Part shown: positions 40,159 through 52,871 of the stretch, piece after piece
Layout of the letters: the number at the start of each line of letters is the position of its first letter
Position numbering within the stretch: the stretch's first letter is position 1
Assembly (NCBI RefSeq): GCF_901933205.1
Contig: NC_044572.1
Location: 112,976,965 to 113,040,964, forward strand
Direction of reading: 5' to 3'
Origin: Camarhynchus parvulus
Taxonomy: Eukaryota > Chordata > Aves > Passeriformes > Thraupidae
DNA: 64,000 bases
The notes under the pieces: generated by a model
Told to the model about the DNA's origin: nothing
Databases searched by the model: none
What the model saw: only the letters and a program-made list of their open reading frames with translations
Made by a program: the position numbers and the translations under genes

Positions 40159-40284
40159 GTACACTGTGGTCATTTTACCCTGTCTCTTGAGTCCTTTTTA
40201 AAACTTTTTTTATCCTGGTGGATCATAAAAAGGATGCTAACCTTTCTGAAATTATTAGCAAAGAGAAAAGTCCAGCTTGGACAA

Positions 40285-40342
40285 TGGTTTGGAACAGATG
40301 ATCTCTAGAGATCCTCTCCACCAGTAATTATTTTATGTATCT
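40285..40342 (+). mobile_element. CR1 LINE 3'-end fragment (short, degenerate)
   Basis: TGGTTTGGAACAGATGATCTCTAGAGATCC followed by CCACCAGTAATTATTTTATG resembles the CR1 3' end, where TTGGAC-x-AGATGATCT leads into the short tail repeat. It is only about 60 bases and diverged. Confidence 0.5.
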
Positions 40343-43300
40343 AGACAGTATTACCACAGGAGTTCCCATCCCTGAATGTGGGAGTGATGCAAGTGGCTCC
40401 CAGGTTACCCCTGGGACTGGGAGAAGAATTTACCTGGAGCTTGGACAACCTTACAGGTGGTTCTCCCAGCAGGGACACGCAGGAAGGAATGGGACACCCC
40501 AGCAGGCATCTCACCCAGAGCAGCAGAAGAGGGTGCTCCTGCCACCATGGATGGGGCTCTTTGTGCTGCCTTGAAAGAAGACCTCCAAAACAGCTGCCCT
40601 CACCCAGGGAACAGGCCAGCAGAAACATAGGATTCCTCCATCACCTGAGAAAGGCCCCAGCCACAGGAGAGAGAAGAAGGTGCTTTGTTGTTTTCACACC
40701 CCCTTCAGACCCCTGAAAGGATCACCATTCAGTGATGCTCATTAAGTAGTGGAGAAGGCAGAGCTGAGCCTCAACCCAGTCTTCTCTTGACACCAATAGT
40801 TGGGAAAACATCCAGGGAAGGTGCAGATGGTTCTACCTCTGCCTCCTGGGTAACTGCTGAAATCACTGAACTATTACACAAATTGTTGCTGTCTTTGGCA
40901 GCATCTCCAATATCCTTGATTCCTTTTAGAATACATTGCCATGCTTGTGTGTGCAATGCCACCTCAAGCAGCAGCCAAATTTTGTGCAAGGAAGGCAAGT
41001 TCCTAGATCCCTCAGCCTTTCTGTCCCAGAGCCACGGTCCCACTCCTTCTTAGATGCTGCTTCTTGGCCTTCCTCAGGTGATCAAGAAAGGGAGATGAGG
41101 GGAAAAACAACCCACAAAACTATTAAATATCTGTCATGAGTTCAAAGAGACAAAAGAATATATGTGTATATATCTTGGGTAAGTGAATTTGCCAGGAGGG
41201 ATGACACGTGACCCATAGATTCCCAGAGGGTTTATTTCTCATGTGTTTCTCTGATGTGTGGCTAAGGGTTTGAAGGGAGCAGTTTCTTATTTTAACTTGG
41301 AAAAGCATGATGAAGGGAGAAGCAGCCCAGCAGCACTATTGGGATTGTTTCACTTGTGTCCTAAGTCCTCAGACCCTGTAACCCTGTGAATCTCCACCAA
41401 AGGCTCCAAAACCAGCAGGTAAGTAATAGAAACATACTTTAATTTTTTCCCCTATCATGATTTCCTACTTCTTTCCCCAAATGTAGGCTGCACAGGAGAC
41501 ATTAACTGGGTGGGCTGCTGCCACAGTGGGGTCTAGTTAGCTTGGGGTAAAAGGGATTGATTTTCCATGAATTATGCAAATTATTTACCTCTAGGGAAAA
41601 AGCTTTCTTCAGGGGACTTCTAATGAAAACCTACATGAAAGAATCAGAGCAGCTTCTTTTTAGGCTGAACAAAGGTAGTAGACAGTTTAATTAGATTCTT
41701 TACAACAGAAGGGGAGAAAAAAATTGCAAGTGGCTTGAAAAGTGCTTATTCAGAGAACTTCTTGACTCTTCTGCCTTAAAAGAATTGACGTGTCTATAGT
41801 TTCAGGGGGAAAAAAATGAAAATTTCAGAAAATACAGGGATTTGGTAGTAAAAGTCCTGGGTGTCTAGGCAAAATTATTCAAGCAGGGTTTTCCTCTTCC
41901 TTTACTTAGTTTGGGAGCTACTAAGAGGCTGAGCTTAATACTGTGCTGATAATGCACCTAGAGACCTGTGTGCATGGGAAGGAGCAGAGTCTTCCTACTA
42001 TAGCAATGGGAAAACTGGAAAGGTAGATTAGAGATAAGAAGGTTTTTATTTTCCTCCTGAATGTTACACAGGTACAAGAAGCATTTGTTCAGTGATTTCA
42101 GAAACAAAGCTGGAAAGCAAGTACCGATGTACAGTACTTTTGCTGTGGGAGTATTTCAGACCCACGGTCAAGCACAGAACCTCCAGTGGGTCTGATGTGA
42201 AGATGGGCTGGAAACCTACCCCCAGGCAAACTCTCAAGTTCCCTATGCTCTACAGTGTGTTTCCCACACAATAATGCATCTTTTAGCTATTTTACAGTAA
42301 CGTTGTTCCCAGGTGCTCAGTGCACTCTGTTCCAATGGCAAGAGAGATCAGTTGGCTGACAAAAGCTCCAGAGGATGTAGAGCCAGGCCGACGGGAAGGG
42401 CGGCTTTCCCTGCCTTTGCTGCCACCTAGCATAGCAGGCTGTGCATGTTGTGGGCTTCAGGGGCTGCTCTCCAGTGCTGGGCTTCATCCAAGGCAGAAGG
42501 ATTTCTCATCCACAAGCTACACCAAAAAAAAATGATGCTCACACTTGCTATCTTTCAGCAACCAGGTCATTTATTTTAAATCAGATTCTTGTCAAGCTCT
42601 GTGAGCACAAGCTTTGCTGCCACCATCACACCCAAGGTACGTGTGTTGCTTCCCACTGCTGTGTGACTGCTACATGTGCTCCCAGGACTTACTTTGGCCA
42701 GTTTATAGAAGTCAAGATCACTGATAATGTCCCAAAACATGGAAGGATAAGCTTAAGTACACTACTATTATAAATAATGGGAACTGAGGTCCTGGTTTAT
42801 TACAGATATTGTGGTCTCCTGCAGGTCATCACCAAACCATTTCATAGTTTTAAGCATGTTAGTCTTATAATAATTTTAAATTTCCTGTGTCTGTAAAGAC
42901 AGTAAGCAGTCCAAATCTAGAATTTCATCAATTCATTAAACTCCACCAATTCTTTCAATGTGGACCTAACTTCATTTTAACAACCATCACTAGTGGGGCT
43001 CTAGCTGCTGGTAGTAGTTCCTCTATATCTTCACCAGCATTGACCCTACTTGATTCCTCCATTAGCTCTGTGCACTCTTCCTCCAGGCCAGTGGATCCAT
43101 CACTGCAGTGAAATGAATGTAATTTCTCTTCCCTAAGTGCAGTTTCTCACTCTTGTAATGAGACAAGAGGCACCATGACCAGCCTCAGTTCAGCCACCCT
43201 CTGAAAACCAGCTATTTCACAACTTGTAGTTAAATCAAAGTAAGACGGAACATCTGGAGTCTCCTTCAGATTGAGTGAGCAGCATTACACAACTCTACTT

Positions 43301-43796
43301 CACATCTATCCCTACTGACCTTTTTTTCTTGTCTGATGATTTTGTAACTCTTCCAAGATTGTCCCTTTAAGGCATTTTCCTTTTGTATGCATTTCTTAAT
43401 TTATTTTAAATGCCCATTTGTCTCTGATATTTGTTTTTGTGTTCTCCTTTGGGGATTTGTTTTGCTTTGGGCTCTGCTTGCCATCTGTTATTTTTGAGAC
43501 TACATTTCAAGTTCTGTCACCTCTCTGTGCTGCCTTTGATTCCAGCTGACTGTGTCGGTGCAGCATTTGTGAGGAGCTCTGTGGTTACATTACAGGTAAC
43601 ATTTTGTGACGTTTTGTCAGTTTGATGTTCTAACAATGTCCTGAAAAAAGCAGGAAAATTAACCCATCTCTCATCTTCCCTGCCTGTTAGTGTTCTGTTA
43701 GGTACCCTGTGCCCTCTTCTGCCTGCATTTTCACCCCAGGATCTGTTGTGCTGACTTGGAATTTCTGTGACTTTTATATGTGCCCATATTTTAAAA

Positions 43797-43822
43797 TTTT
43801 CTAGATTTTAAAATCTAGAAAA
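43797..43822. repeat. 26-bp perfect palindrome
   Basis: The core CTAGATTTTAAAATCTAG is flanked by TTTT on the left and AAAA on the right. The whole 26 bases equal their own reverse complement, with no spacer. Confidence 0.9.
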
Positions 43823-46582
43823 ATCCAACCCAAAATAAGGAGACCCTTTTTTAGCTTTCCATAGCTGTTCCATAATATCCCGGAGCTTTCCCTATTTCCC
43901 AAGAACATAAGTAACCGCCAGGTGCTTATACTCTGCTTTAGCATAAATCACATAGCATGTCTTAATGACCTCCTTTAATGACATCTCCAATTATCTTACC
44001 CCTGTGAGCAGCTTACACAGTGCAGGGTGTGCTGAATTTGTAAAGCAAAAACGAGGTTGAAGCTTCAGTTCCATTACATGCTTTAAAGGTAAAATGGGCT
44101 GCTTTGCCTCCTGTGAGAAGCACTGGTGCTCACACAGGGCTTACAGCTCTCCCCTCTCTGCCCCAGCTGATGGCAGGCAGGGCATTACAGGCTATGAAGA
44201 ATAATTATGCCTCATGGTTAGATCTTTCTTTAAAGCAGTACCAACTCCTATGTGTGACTCATAACTAATAATGAATCAAGTTTAGCCTTTAAATGGGCTT
44301 TTGGTTATATATCTGACCCATGTCATATTGAAAGTTATAATTATCCAACTTCATTCCATTTATGCAGTTATCAATTTCTTACATTTGGTCCCATCACCTG
44401 ATCCCAAACTGTTACTCTGTGCTAATAAGACATGAGATTTCAGTGACAGCAATTTCTTCAATACCCTAATGGGACAGGATTTCATTATATTGGTGTAATA
44501 TCTAGCACATAAAATTATTTTACCTTGCCTGTAGAGCACCTCTGTGAGGCTTTGTTGCAGAAAGAATTTCAGGGTTAACTTCTGTCCTTGATCTCCTTGT
44601 ATGGATGTCTAGAATCTGACATCTTCAGAAAATATGCAATTAAATGAGAAATGTTCTTGGAGATTTAGGGATCCAAAGAATGCTGTCCTTGGTATTTGTT
44701 CTCAGTGCTCAGTTGAATGTCTGACACATCATGATGGTGAGACTTTATAGAGTGTGAGCTGGGGAGGAGGGAATGGAAAGGATCATTTCTGCTCCTGCCT
44801 GCACCTGGCTCCCAGCCCCTACAGGAGGTCACCTCTGGCTCCTGCCCATTTTAAATGCTCTGGTGCCTCCTGCTCAGCACAGGACCATTGCTGCTTTGTC
44901 TGGATTTGTCTCACCTACCATGCAGCCCTATGGAATTGCACAAGGGCAAGCTGGACTTAGCACTCCTCACCAGGGCATGGTTTGGATGGTGCCATGGCTA
45001 ATGGTCTGATCCAGCATGGCACATCTCCTCCCTCAGCAGTGACTGGAAGTCACTGCACTGTGCTTCCAACCAGGTATGCCATTGCCCTGGTAGTGCATGC
45101 AAGTAGGACAGGAGAAACCTCAATTTTAAATTTAACTTTTTCAACATTGTTTTGAATACAGATCTCCTAAAACTTTTTCTTTAATTCACTTTTCTTGCAT
45201 AGATAATTCATTTTTACCAGCAGCCTATGCTACAGGATGCTTCTGACTGTGCACAGAGATAATATACTCTCTTTTTATTTCTGCCTGAAGCAGAATTAAA
45301 ATAGGAAGTGAAGTTTTGGTTGCACTTTTATCCTTTGGAGTAGTTTTTCTTGTGTGCACATGTGCAACCTCTTTTGAGATTATAGCTCTTATATTTCCTA
45401 AAGGAAGACTCAGAAAAAACAGGGCAGCCTTCAAGAAAAGCAAAAAATCTTGGAAGAACATAAAAGCCTTGTGTTCATTACAGTTTGCCTTGAAGACTTT
45501 ATCTGACATTTTTCTGAAACCTGAGTTATCAGAAGCAGTCATTTACTCTGCATTATCTACTACCTCGATTCAAAGGAAGTACTAAAGCAGTGCCATTTGA
45601 ATTCAGACAGGAAGACAGGCCCAAGGGAGATGCTCTGCCTCTTGTGAAGGCAGCTGGTTGGCGGAAGAAAGCAGAGAAGATTCTAGGCTCAGGATCTCTC
45701 TGCTATTTATCTTTAACTGCCTAGGACAAATATACAAAGTGTCAAGGCATGAGTGCACAGATCAAACTGTGCAGCAGGAGGAAGCAGAGCCAGCAAGGAC
45801 ACAGAGCTGGTCAGGCATGGTAGGAAGGGTGAGTAACAAAGCTGGGCACCATGTCCTGCTGCCTTGCCAGAGCTGAGCTTTTATACATGGCAGGGCAGTG
45901 CTCCTTGTTCTGGCACTTTCCAGGATCCCACATGTCTGGTTTTTAAGCAGAGGCTGCAAAGAGAACTTTCTCATACTGGCTTTTTCAGCCCACATCAGGC
46001 TGCAAGAGCAACTGGCTCCCTGTGTGCCAGCTCACATTGCTGCTGGCTCGGACAGTGCACGGCGCCAGTCTGAGCTCTTCCTGAGAGCTGTCAGAACACG
46101 GATGCAGCAGCTGCTGTGAGTGCTCAGAGGTGCTCAGCGAGTGTTCAAAGGAATAATCTCTGCTTCAGCAATGTGGCCTTCCACTCGTGCCAAGGCAGCA
46201 ATGCTTTTAAATTCCCTGTGCCCTTATCGTTCCTGACATCAGAAACACTAACTGCAAACTAACCTACCGCCAATGTGCTTGGGGGAAACAACAAAAAAAC
46301 AGAGGCCAAAGTGTTAGCAAACCTTTTCACACTGCAAGCTTCCCTGTTCAAAGATCCTTACTTCCCTTGCTCTCAGATGCCAGGGCAAAGGAGATGCAAT
46401 GTTTGGGGTTTCCCATTATATGCCTTACGGCATTTGTAAGTGTGAACTGAGCAGACTTAACTCCATGGGATGGGCAGGCTTTCAGGCTGGCCAGGAGAAA
46501 CATCTTAAGGAATTAGGCATATAAAAAAAATTCCTTTCCTTTTACAAAGGGGAATAACTGCACTATCTAAGCCATGTTGAGA

Positions 46583-46992
46583 TATCACAGATATCCTGAG
46601 TTGGAAGGAACCCACAAGATCATCAAGTCCAGCTCCCTGCCCTGCACAGCACCATCCCCACGAGTCACACCATGTGCCTGAGAGCACTGTCTAAGTTCTT
46701 CTTGAACTCTGCCAGGCTCAGTACTGTGGCCACTTCCCTGGACAGCCTGTTCCAGTGCCCAAGCATCCTCTGGGTGAAGAGCTTATTATTTCCTAATATC
46801 CAGCCTAAACCTCCCATGACACAACTTCAGACCATTCCCTGTCACTGGTCACCAAAAAGAAGGGATTGATCCCTGACCCTTTGCTTCCCCTCCTACGGAA
46901 TTTGTAGACTGCAATGAGGTCTCCCCTCAGTCTCTGCTTTTCTAGGCTGAACAAACCAAGTGACCTCAGCTATTTCTCATACATCTTGCATT
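46583..46992 (-). mobile_element. CR1 LINE 3' fragment, minus orientation
   Basis: ATATCACAGATATCCTGAGTTGGAAGGAAC opens the block and is the reverse complement of a CR1 tail. Typical CR1 segments follow, such as CCTGTTCCAGTGCCCA, CTGGGTGAAGAGCTT, CAATGAGGTCTCCCCTCAG and CTAGGCTGAACAA. It is truncated at the 5' end of the element, as is usual for CR1. Confidence 0.85.
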
Positions 46993-49900
46993 TTTACAGC
47001 TTTTGTAGCTTAAGAGAATCTGCCTTGCTAAGTAATGTCTGTGCTAGCGGCAGCTAAAGTTGGTGATTTTATACTAGGATGGTTGCAATGGGGCAGTACT
47101 ACTCACTAAACAAAAATTTAGGTAGTGAAGGAGGGGAAAAAAACAGCCCAGCAACCTGTAGAGGATCAAATATTTCCATTGCAGATGCACTGCTGTTACA
47201 CAAATGGATTCTTGGGAGAAATAAACCTTCTGCTTTTCTGCTAAAATTTAAGGTAAACCCAGCACACACAGAGCAGTATGGGATGCCAGGAAGGGAAATC
47301 TGGGTCATGAGCATATGAATTACCTGGAGCCAGTGATGTTTTCTTCATTTGACTTACTAATTTACTTCATACAGCTGCCAACACTGGCGGCACCTCTTAA
47401 AATTGACTTCGCCCCACCCAGCAGTGGCACATTTATATTGGGCTGAATCACCACCACCTTCTCCAACACATCCTGCCTGCACTCAGCCAAACATCTTTTC
47501 CTCTCTCCAGTTGCAAAACAGTAGCTGCTCCCAGCGGTTGAGTATTAAATCTGATTAAATTTGATGGAAGCAGGCCCTCATTCTGTCCCAAAAGAGCTGA
47601 TACTACAGACTCACGTGTTTTCCTTTGACTGCCTGTCTCTGCTGCTGTCTCTTGCCTGGCACACTGCCTGGAAAGGAGGAGGGACTGGTGAAACAGGACA
47701 GCCTGCCAAAGAAATCAAGCTGCTTCAGAAGAAAAGCCCCAGTATGAAAATTTCAGTCTTTTCTGGGATGTCCCCTTTCTACAGGTGAACTACACTTTTA
47801 TATTTGAAAATATCAGGTTTCCTCATTGTGAAATCTGTTAGTCCTCTGTGTTTTTTTCTTTAGAGTGCAGGAATACTATGATACACATAATATAAAAAAT
47901 ATTTGTTGAGGCGGAAACATTATTCAGGAACCTGAGTGTTTCTGGCTTTATTCGCTCCAATGTGAGCATGCTGTTAACATAGGTGCTGCCTCCTACTTTA
48001 GATATTGGAAATGGGGCCCAGATCTGCAGAAAGGCAAATTAATTGATAAAAATTTTCTATAGACCTAGTTCCAACAATTGCAGAGATCTGCATTAAAATT
48101 AGGAGCTTGGACTACAGAAATAATTATTTTCTTGCTATCTATTTCTGCTGCATGGTTAGAAGGGGCAATCTGTTAGAAATCAGCACATCTACAGAAACTG
48201 CTTGGTTCACCAGCTAATAAAAATTATTAAGTGTAATAATGACAAAGCAAGCATGACTGATATCATCTTGACATTTGCAAAGCCCAGATGGACTGAATAA
48301 TAATGGTCTGCTATTTGACTTGCATCAGCAGCTGAAGTAGGTTCCAGGCTCATGTTTATACCAAAGAAACAGGCCATCACAAAAACACACCTGTACACTG
48401 ACCTATGCTGCTGTGTAAAGCCAGACAGTATCTGGTCCATTAATGTAAGATATTATGAGTTAAGAAACTAAAGATGCATTGATGCATTCCAACAGCTGAG
48501 ATCTTCCGGCTGCCTTTTTAGGTCAGCTCTCTACTCTCTTTCTTTCTTGAAGTGTGTTCTTGGGCCCTGGTGGGTGTTTAGCTGCCCACATGCCAGGCTC
48601 TTCTGACTCAACTTGCTGCAGACAGCAACAAAGCCATCCTCCAAATGTAAGTGCTTGTCAAACTGTACATCCACTGGCTCTAAAGGAGAGCTTTGCAAAT
48701 GAAACACTGGGCACAGAGTAACCAAAGCAATTTAAAAGTGGTTTCAGCACAAATTCAGACCCTTTGCTGCACCAGAAGGGTGGAATAAATCACACAGTGT
48801 GTCTATTGCTTCATTTATTACAGCTGCTATGCAGAAAGCTTATTGCCTCCTAGAAATGGTACTTGTGCATACTGTAAGATGACAGAAAAATACCAGAAAT
48901 TCTTTATACAAAGCTTCCTCTCTTGTTAGAAAAGCAGCCTTCCCTTATCATAGTTTGCTCTGTATGAGGATCCTAAGGATGTGGTGGGATGTGCACAAAG
49001 ATCTGAACTTAATGACATTAGCTCCTCAGCTGTAACTTCCTGCGTCTGCCTGGCCACACCTGAGCTGAACAAGATGTTCCAGGGCACGTGAGGCACTGGA
49101 AACAGGGTGACTGGGTCAGCCAGGCTGCTGCCTCTTCCTCTGGCTGCTCTGCAAAGGCAGCCCAGCACAGCACCACACTGCACACTGCTGCAGGCCCAGG
49201 GAACCACAGGTGCTTGAGCTTGCTTCACTCCGCTCTGAAGGCAAAGCTTTAGTGGGATTTAAGCCTTGTCCTGAAGACCCTGGGTATCATCACAGGAGAT
49301 GGCTGTATGAAAGATTTTGGCAAAGACAAGTGGCAGAGAGAGGAAATGGGTAGCAAGCATGAGTACCAGCTTGCTTTTGAGAGGAAACTACAAACCTGGA
49401 GGTGGCAATACCTGATAATAGTGTAATATAGCACTGACTGACTATTAGACATCTTCCTCTACATACTACTTGAGACACACTTTGCTCCAAACAGACCCTG
49501 AGGGCTCCTGAGGTCTTCTCCTGAGCTTGGTCCTCCAGGGCAAGTGCCCCCACCACTGCTCAACTCAGATGGCAACCTTGGTCCTGGAAATGCGATCAAA
49601 GCTGCTATGCTTCTGTGTTGGTGTAGCTTTTGCAAGGAGAAAAAGAAGTCAGAAAGTTTTATTTTCATAAGTGTGACTCAGGATTGCCCAGAATCAGGAT
49701 TCCAAAAGCAGTTTGGGTATGTGTGTGCTTGCTTCAGCTGTGAGACTTGGTTTATATTTTCATTAATCCCTTCAGAGACTGAGCCAAGTTGCAGTCAGCC
49801 TTTTCCCTCAAGCTTGTTCTCACAAAGCCTGATCAAATACCAAAATTTCTGTCTGGAAAGTGGAAATTTATGGTAAAAAACATTAACCAAGCAAATCTGC

Positions 49901-50129
49901 AAATTTTATGCCCACTAGTTAAAATTAATCCACTGCATAATGAGCAAAATAAAATTAATTCATTTCTAAATGGAGAGGATGCTTTAAAGGTTTTGGTGGA
50001 TCTGTCAGGAAAGTGTTTTTCAGACAATAGGGAGAAATCTGATCATTAAAAAACTGTCTGGAGAGCTGACAACATCATTACAGAAGAGCTCAGGAATGTT
50101 TCTAGGTACCTTTGGTAGATTTCAAATAG

Positions 50130-50363
50130 ATCAGGGAGGTTTAAGTTGGACATTAGAGAGAATTTCTTCACAGAAATTATGTTTGGGCATTGGAATGGGC
50201 TGCCCAGGGAGGTGGTGGAGTCAACGTCCCTGGAGGTGTTTAAGAAAAGACTGGACATGTGGCACTCAGTGCCATGGTCTGCTTGACACGGTGGTGTTGG
50301 GTCATAGGTTGGACTTGACAATCTGAAAGGTCTGTTCCAAGCTAATTGATTCTGTGATTCTGT
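50130..50363 (+). mobile_element. CR1 LINE 3' fragment, plus orientation
   Basis: The block contains TTGGACATTAGAGAGAATTTC, GAATGGGCTGCCCAGGGAGG, TGGAGGTGTTTAAGAA and TAGGTTGGACTTGAC, and ends with the diagnostic 8-mer tail ATTCTGTGATTCTGT. About 230 bases of the element 3' end are kept. Confidence 0.88.
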
Positions 50364-51245
50364 AAAAGAGAACAAACAAATGTTCCTTGGGGTCTCCATT
50401 TCTGTTCCCACTTCGGGAGTAACTGAAAGAAAAAAAAGTTGCTCTGAGCAAAGTGTAGACCTAAGAAAACACTACTGAAAGAAACAGAAAAGCAAATCCA
50501 TCCAGAATATATGAAGATTAGCCCCATCTGCATCCCAATTCATCTGCCACAAATTCTGTATAAAGATGACACAAAATTGTAAATTCCTACCCTCCCTGAT
50601 GTTTGGGACATTGTGTTTCTCATTAAAAGGAATTAGGTAAAAATGGTTCAATTACTTGACTTCTATTTTTTTAAACTTTCAAAATCTTCTCTGAATAATA
50701 CATGTTTTGTTAGAACTTTGGCATCTCATGTTTCCAGAGCATGGCATGGTTTTTGCTGGAAAACAAGAGCCAAAGGTGATTTGATGAGTTGTGCTGCATT
50801 CACTCGTTACTGTAACTGGTACAGAGGGACAAGGCCCAGTGGAATAGGAACTGCTCTACAACAGCTGACTCAGCTCCATGGTGGGGAAAAAATATTGGGT
50901 CTGCTTTATACATGCAGCCTAATTCCAAATGGCATCTCACCTTGCAATGTTTCACACACAGGCAAAAGCGAGAAATGTTAGTAAACACTTCAGGTTTTAA
51001 GAAAAGGCTCCCCACAGTTCAAAAGTTTGTTACATCTTTCTGACCAATTTTCTGACATAAAGAGATAATTCTAACAATTTTTAAATGTTTCAGGAAGCAA
51101 CAGATGGTATGTATGTGATGTATGCTGTGACAAAATTCAAGGTTGCAAAGTGGAAAATCTGCAACCATCTGTGCAATGCAAAATTACGGAAAATAAAAGC
51201 AGACAAGCAAATACTGCAAATAACCCATGATGAAAAAAGTATCAG

Positions 51246-51695
51246 GGAATCCCAGAACTGTTTGGGTTGGAAGAGCACCTTAAAGATCATCCAGTTCCAA
51301 ACCCCCTGTCATGGGCAGGAATACCTTCCACTAGACCAGGTTGCTCAAAGCCCTATCCAGCCTGGCCTTGAACATTTCCAGGGATGAGGCCTCCACAATT
51401 TTTCTGGGCAACCTGTTCCAGTGCCTCACCACTCCCACAGTAAAGAATTTCTTCCTAACATCTAATCTAAACCTACTCTCTTTGGTTTAAAGCCATCCCC
51501 CCCTTGTCCTATCACTACCTGGCCTTGTCAAAAGTCCCTCTTCAGCTTTCTTGTACCACCCTTCAGGTACTGGAAGGTGCTCCAATGCCCCTTTGGAGCC
51601 TTCTCTTCTCAGGCTGAACAACCCCAACGCTCTCAGCCTGCCTTCATACGAGAGATACTCCAGCCCTCTGCTCACCTTCATAATTTTGAGACCAT
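51246..51695 (-). mobile_element. CR1 LINE 3' fragment, minus orientation
   Basis: It starts GAATCCCAGAACTGTTTGGGTTGG, the reverse complement of the CR1 tail. It continues with ATCATCCAGTTCCAAACCCC, CCTCCACAATTTTTCTGGGC, TTCTTCCTAACATCTAATCTAA and CTCAGGCTGAACAACCCC. The element lies about 0.9 kb from the plus-oriented CR1 at 50,130, so the two face each other by their tails. Confidence 0.88.
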
Positions 51696-52865
51696 CATTT
51701 CTTTTGACTAGTCCTGAGCTCAAAAAAAAGTGAAGAAAACAGAAAAGTGTCATCAGATTGTCTCTTGAAGTTTTAGCAGACACATTTTGGAGAATTATTT
51801 TACTTAACACGTATTTTCAGTGCTACAATTCTGCACACTCCTACGTTTACTTTTGGTATGGCAATTTTTTGATGCCAAAATAACACCAAGAAAAGCATCC
51901 TAGTGTCCATGATGGGCTTAATAGGGATTAAGCACTGTAGAGCTAACACACTGTCATCATAGCTGTATCTTCTCCACAGAATAATAGGATGAAGCAACAT
52001 AATGCTATACTTGTACAGCAAACCCCACACCAGATGAGCCACACAGTTGTGTTGACAGCACTGATTAACTTCTCTACCTTGCATTTGCAGAGATTAATTT
52101 CATGTGAAAGCATCCTAATAATAGATGTTCAGACTGAGCTCTGCTATTACACAACAGGACAGTAAATTGGCCAGTAGGAGATTTGGGTCTTGTTCAGAGA
52201 TAATGATGAAGACCTGTCAGTACAGCAGTTGGTCTACTTCCAAACAACCTAAAAATGCATATCCTGCTTATGCTGCTCAAATGGCAAAACATCTAATGTC
52301 TTCAGTGTATCTAAAGGCCAACCAGACAATCAGTAGTTTAGTCTAACCCTGCTAAAATTCCCTTTGAATACTTCTGCTTGATGCACAGTAAACCAAATCA
52401 GCTAAAAGGACACCAGGCCTGTAACCTTACTTGTGAGAGTATCCATCCACATCTGCCTATTTTTCAATAAAACTAAGTAGGCAATTATTCACACTCCAAG
52501 TATATACAAATAAGCCTTACTAGTCAGTATTTATAGCCTATTTTCTGTTGTATAACTTTTAACTAAAGCAGTACTGCAGTGCTTGTAAAGCCCCTCTGCA
52601 GCACAGACTGCAATTATTAAAACTCAGACCTTATTGTTTATGTGATTTTTTCCTTTATTCCACTGTTGTCTGAATTATTTTTCCTTTCATTCCTTATGGG
52701 GTTTTGTTCCTTCAATCCCTATTCAGTCACTGCAAGGCAAGAAGGGAATCTCACGGGTAGGTATGCTGCTCAAAACAACTCAAGGTTCAGCAGGACAGGC
52801 CATACACCCATTCCATTTAGTTCAAACACAGCACAAAACTTCAGAAGTCTGTTCCAGTTGTCAAT

Positions 52866-52871
52866 TTTATT
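52866..52871 (-). terminator. TMEM68: Candidate TMEM68 poly(A) signal
   Basis: On the minus strand AATAAA is followed about 25-40 bases later by the G/T-rich AGTTTTGTGCTGTGTTTG, the usual arrangement of a vertebrate cleavage site. It is the first canonical hexamer met downstream of the TMEM68 stop. Confidence 0.45.

Larger units (their letters stand above)
22974..40175 (+). other. XKR4: Candidate very long XKR4 3' UTR (outer limit uncertain)
   Basis: No coding gene lies between the XKR4 stop and the end of this stretch. AATAAA hexamers occur at 23,596, 25,217, 26,393 and 26,742, then at 39,574 and 40,153. The 40,153 site best resembles a real 3' end: it follows T-rich sequence and is followed by the G/T-rich GTACACTGTGGTCATTTT. 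My unverified recollection is that mammalian XKR4 also has an extremely long last exon, which would fit. Much of 23-27 kb and 39-40.2 kb is AT-rich, repeat-free sequence typical of long neuronal 3' UTRs. The middle holds microsatellites (30.9, 33.5, 35.5 and 36.0 kb) and no recognised transposon. If a proximal site is used, the remainder is intergenic. Confidence 0.45.
40180..52840. other. Intergenic region between the convergent XKR4 and TMEM68 genes
   Basis: No exon of a recognised gene was found on either strand. The recognisable contents are four CR1 fragments and one long palindrome, listed separately. More GC-rich patches around 40.4-40.7, 42.3-42.5, 44.75-45.05, 45.6-46.15 and 48.9-49.25 kb contain short open frames that match no family I know. 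They lack splice or start context, so I read them as old, unrecognisable repeats or unique DNA. The remaining unlabelled sequence shows no feature. Confidence 0.6.
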
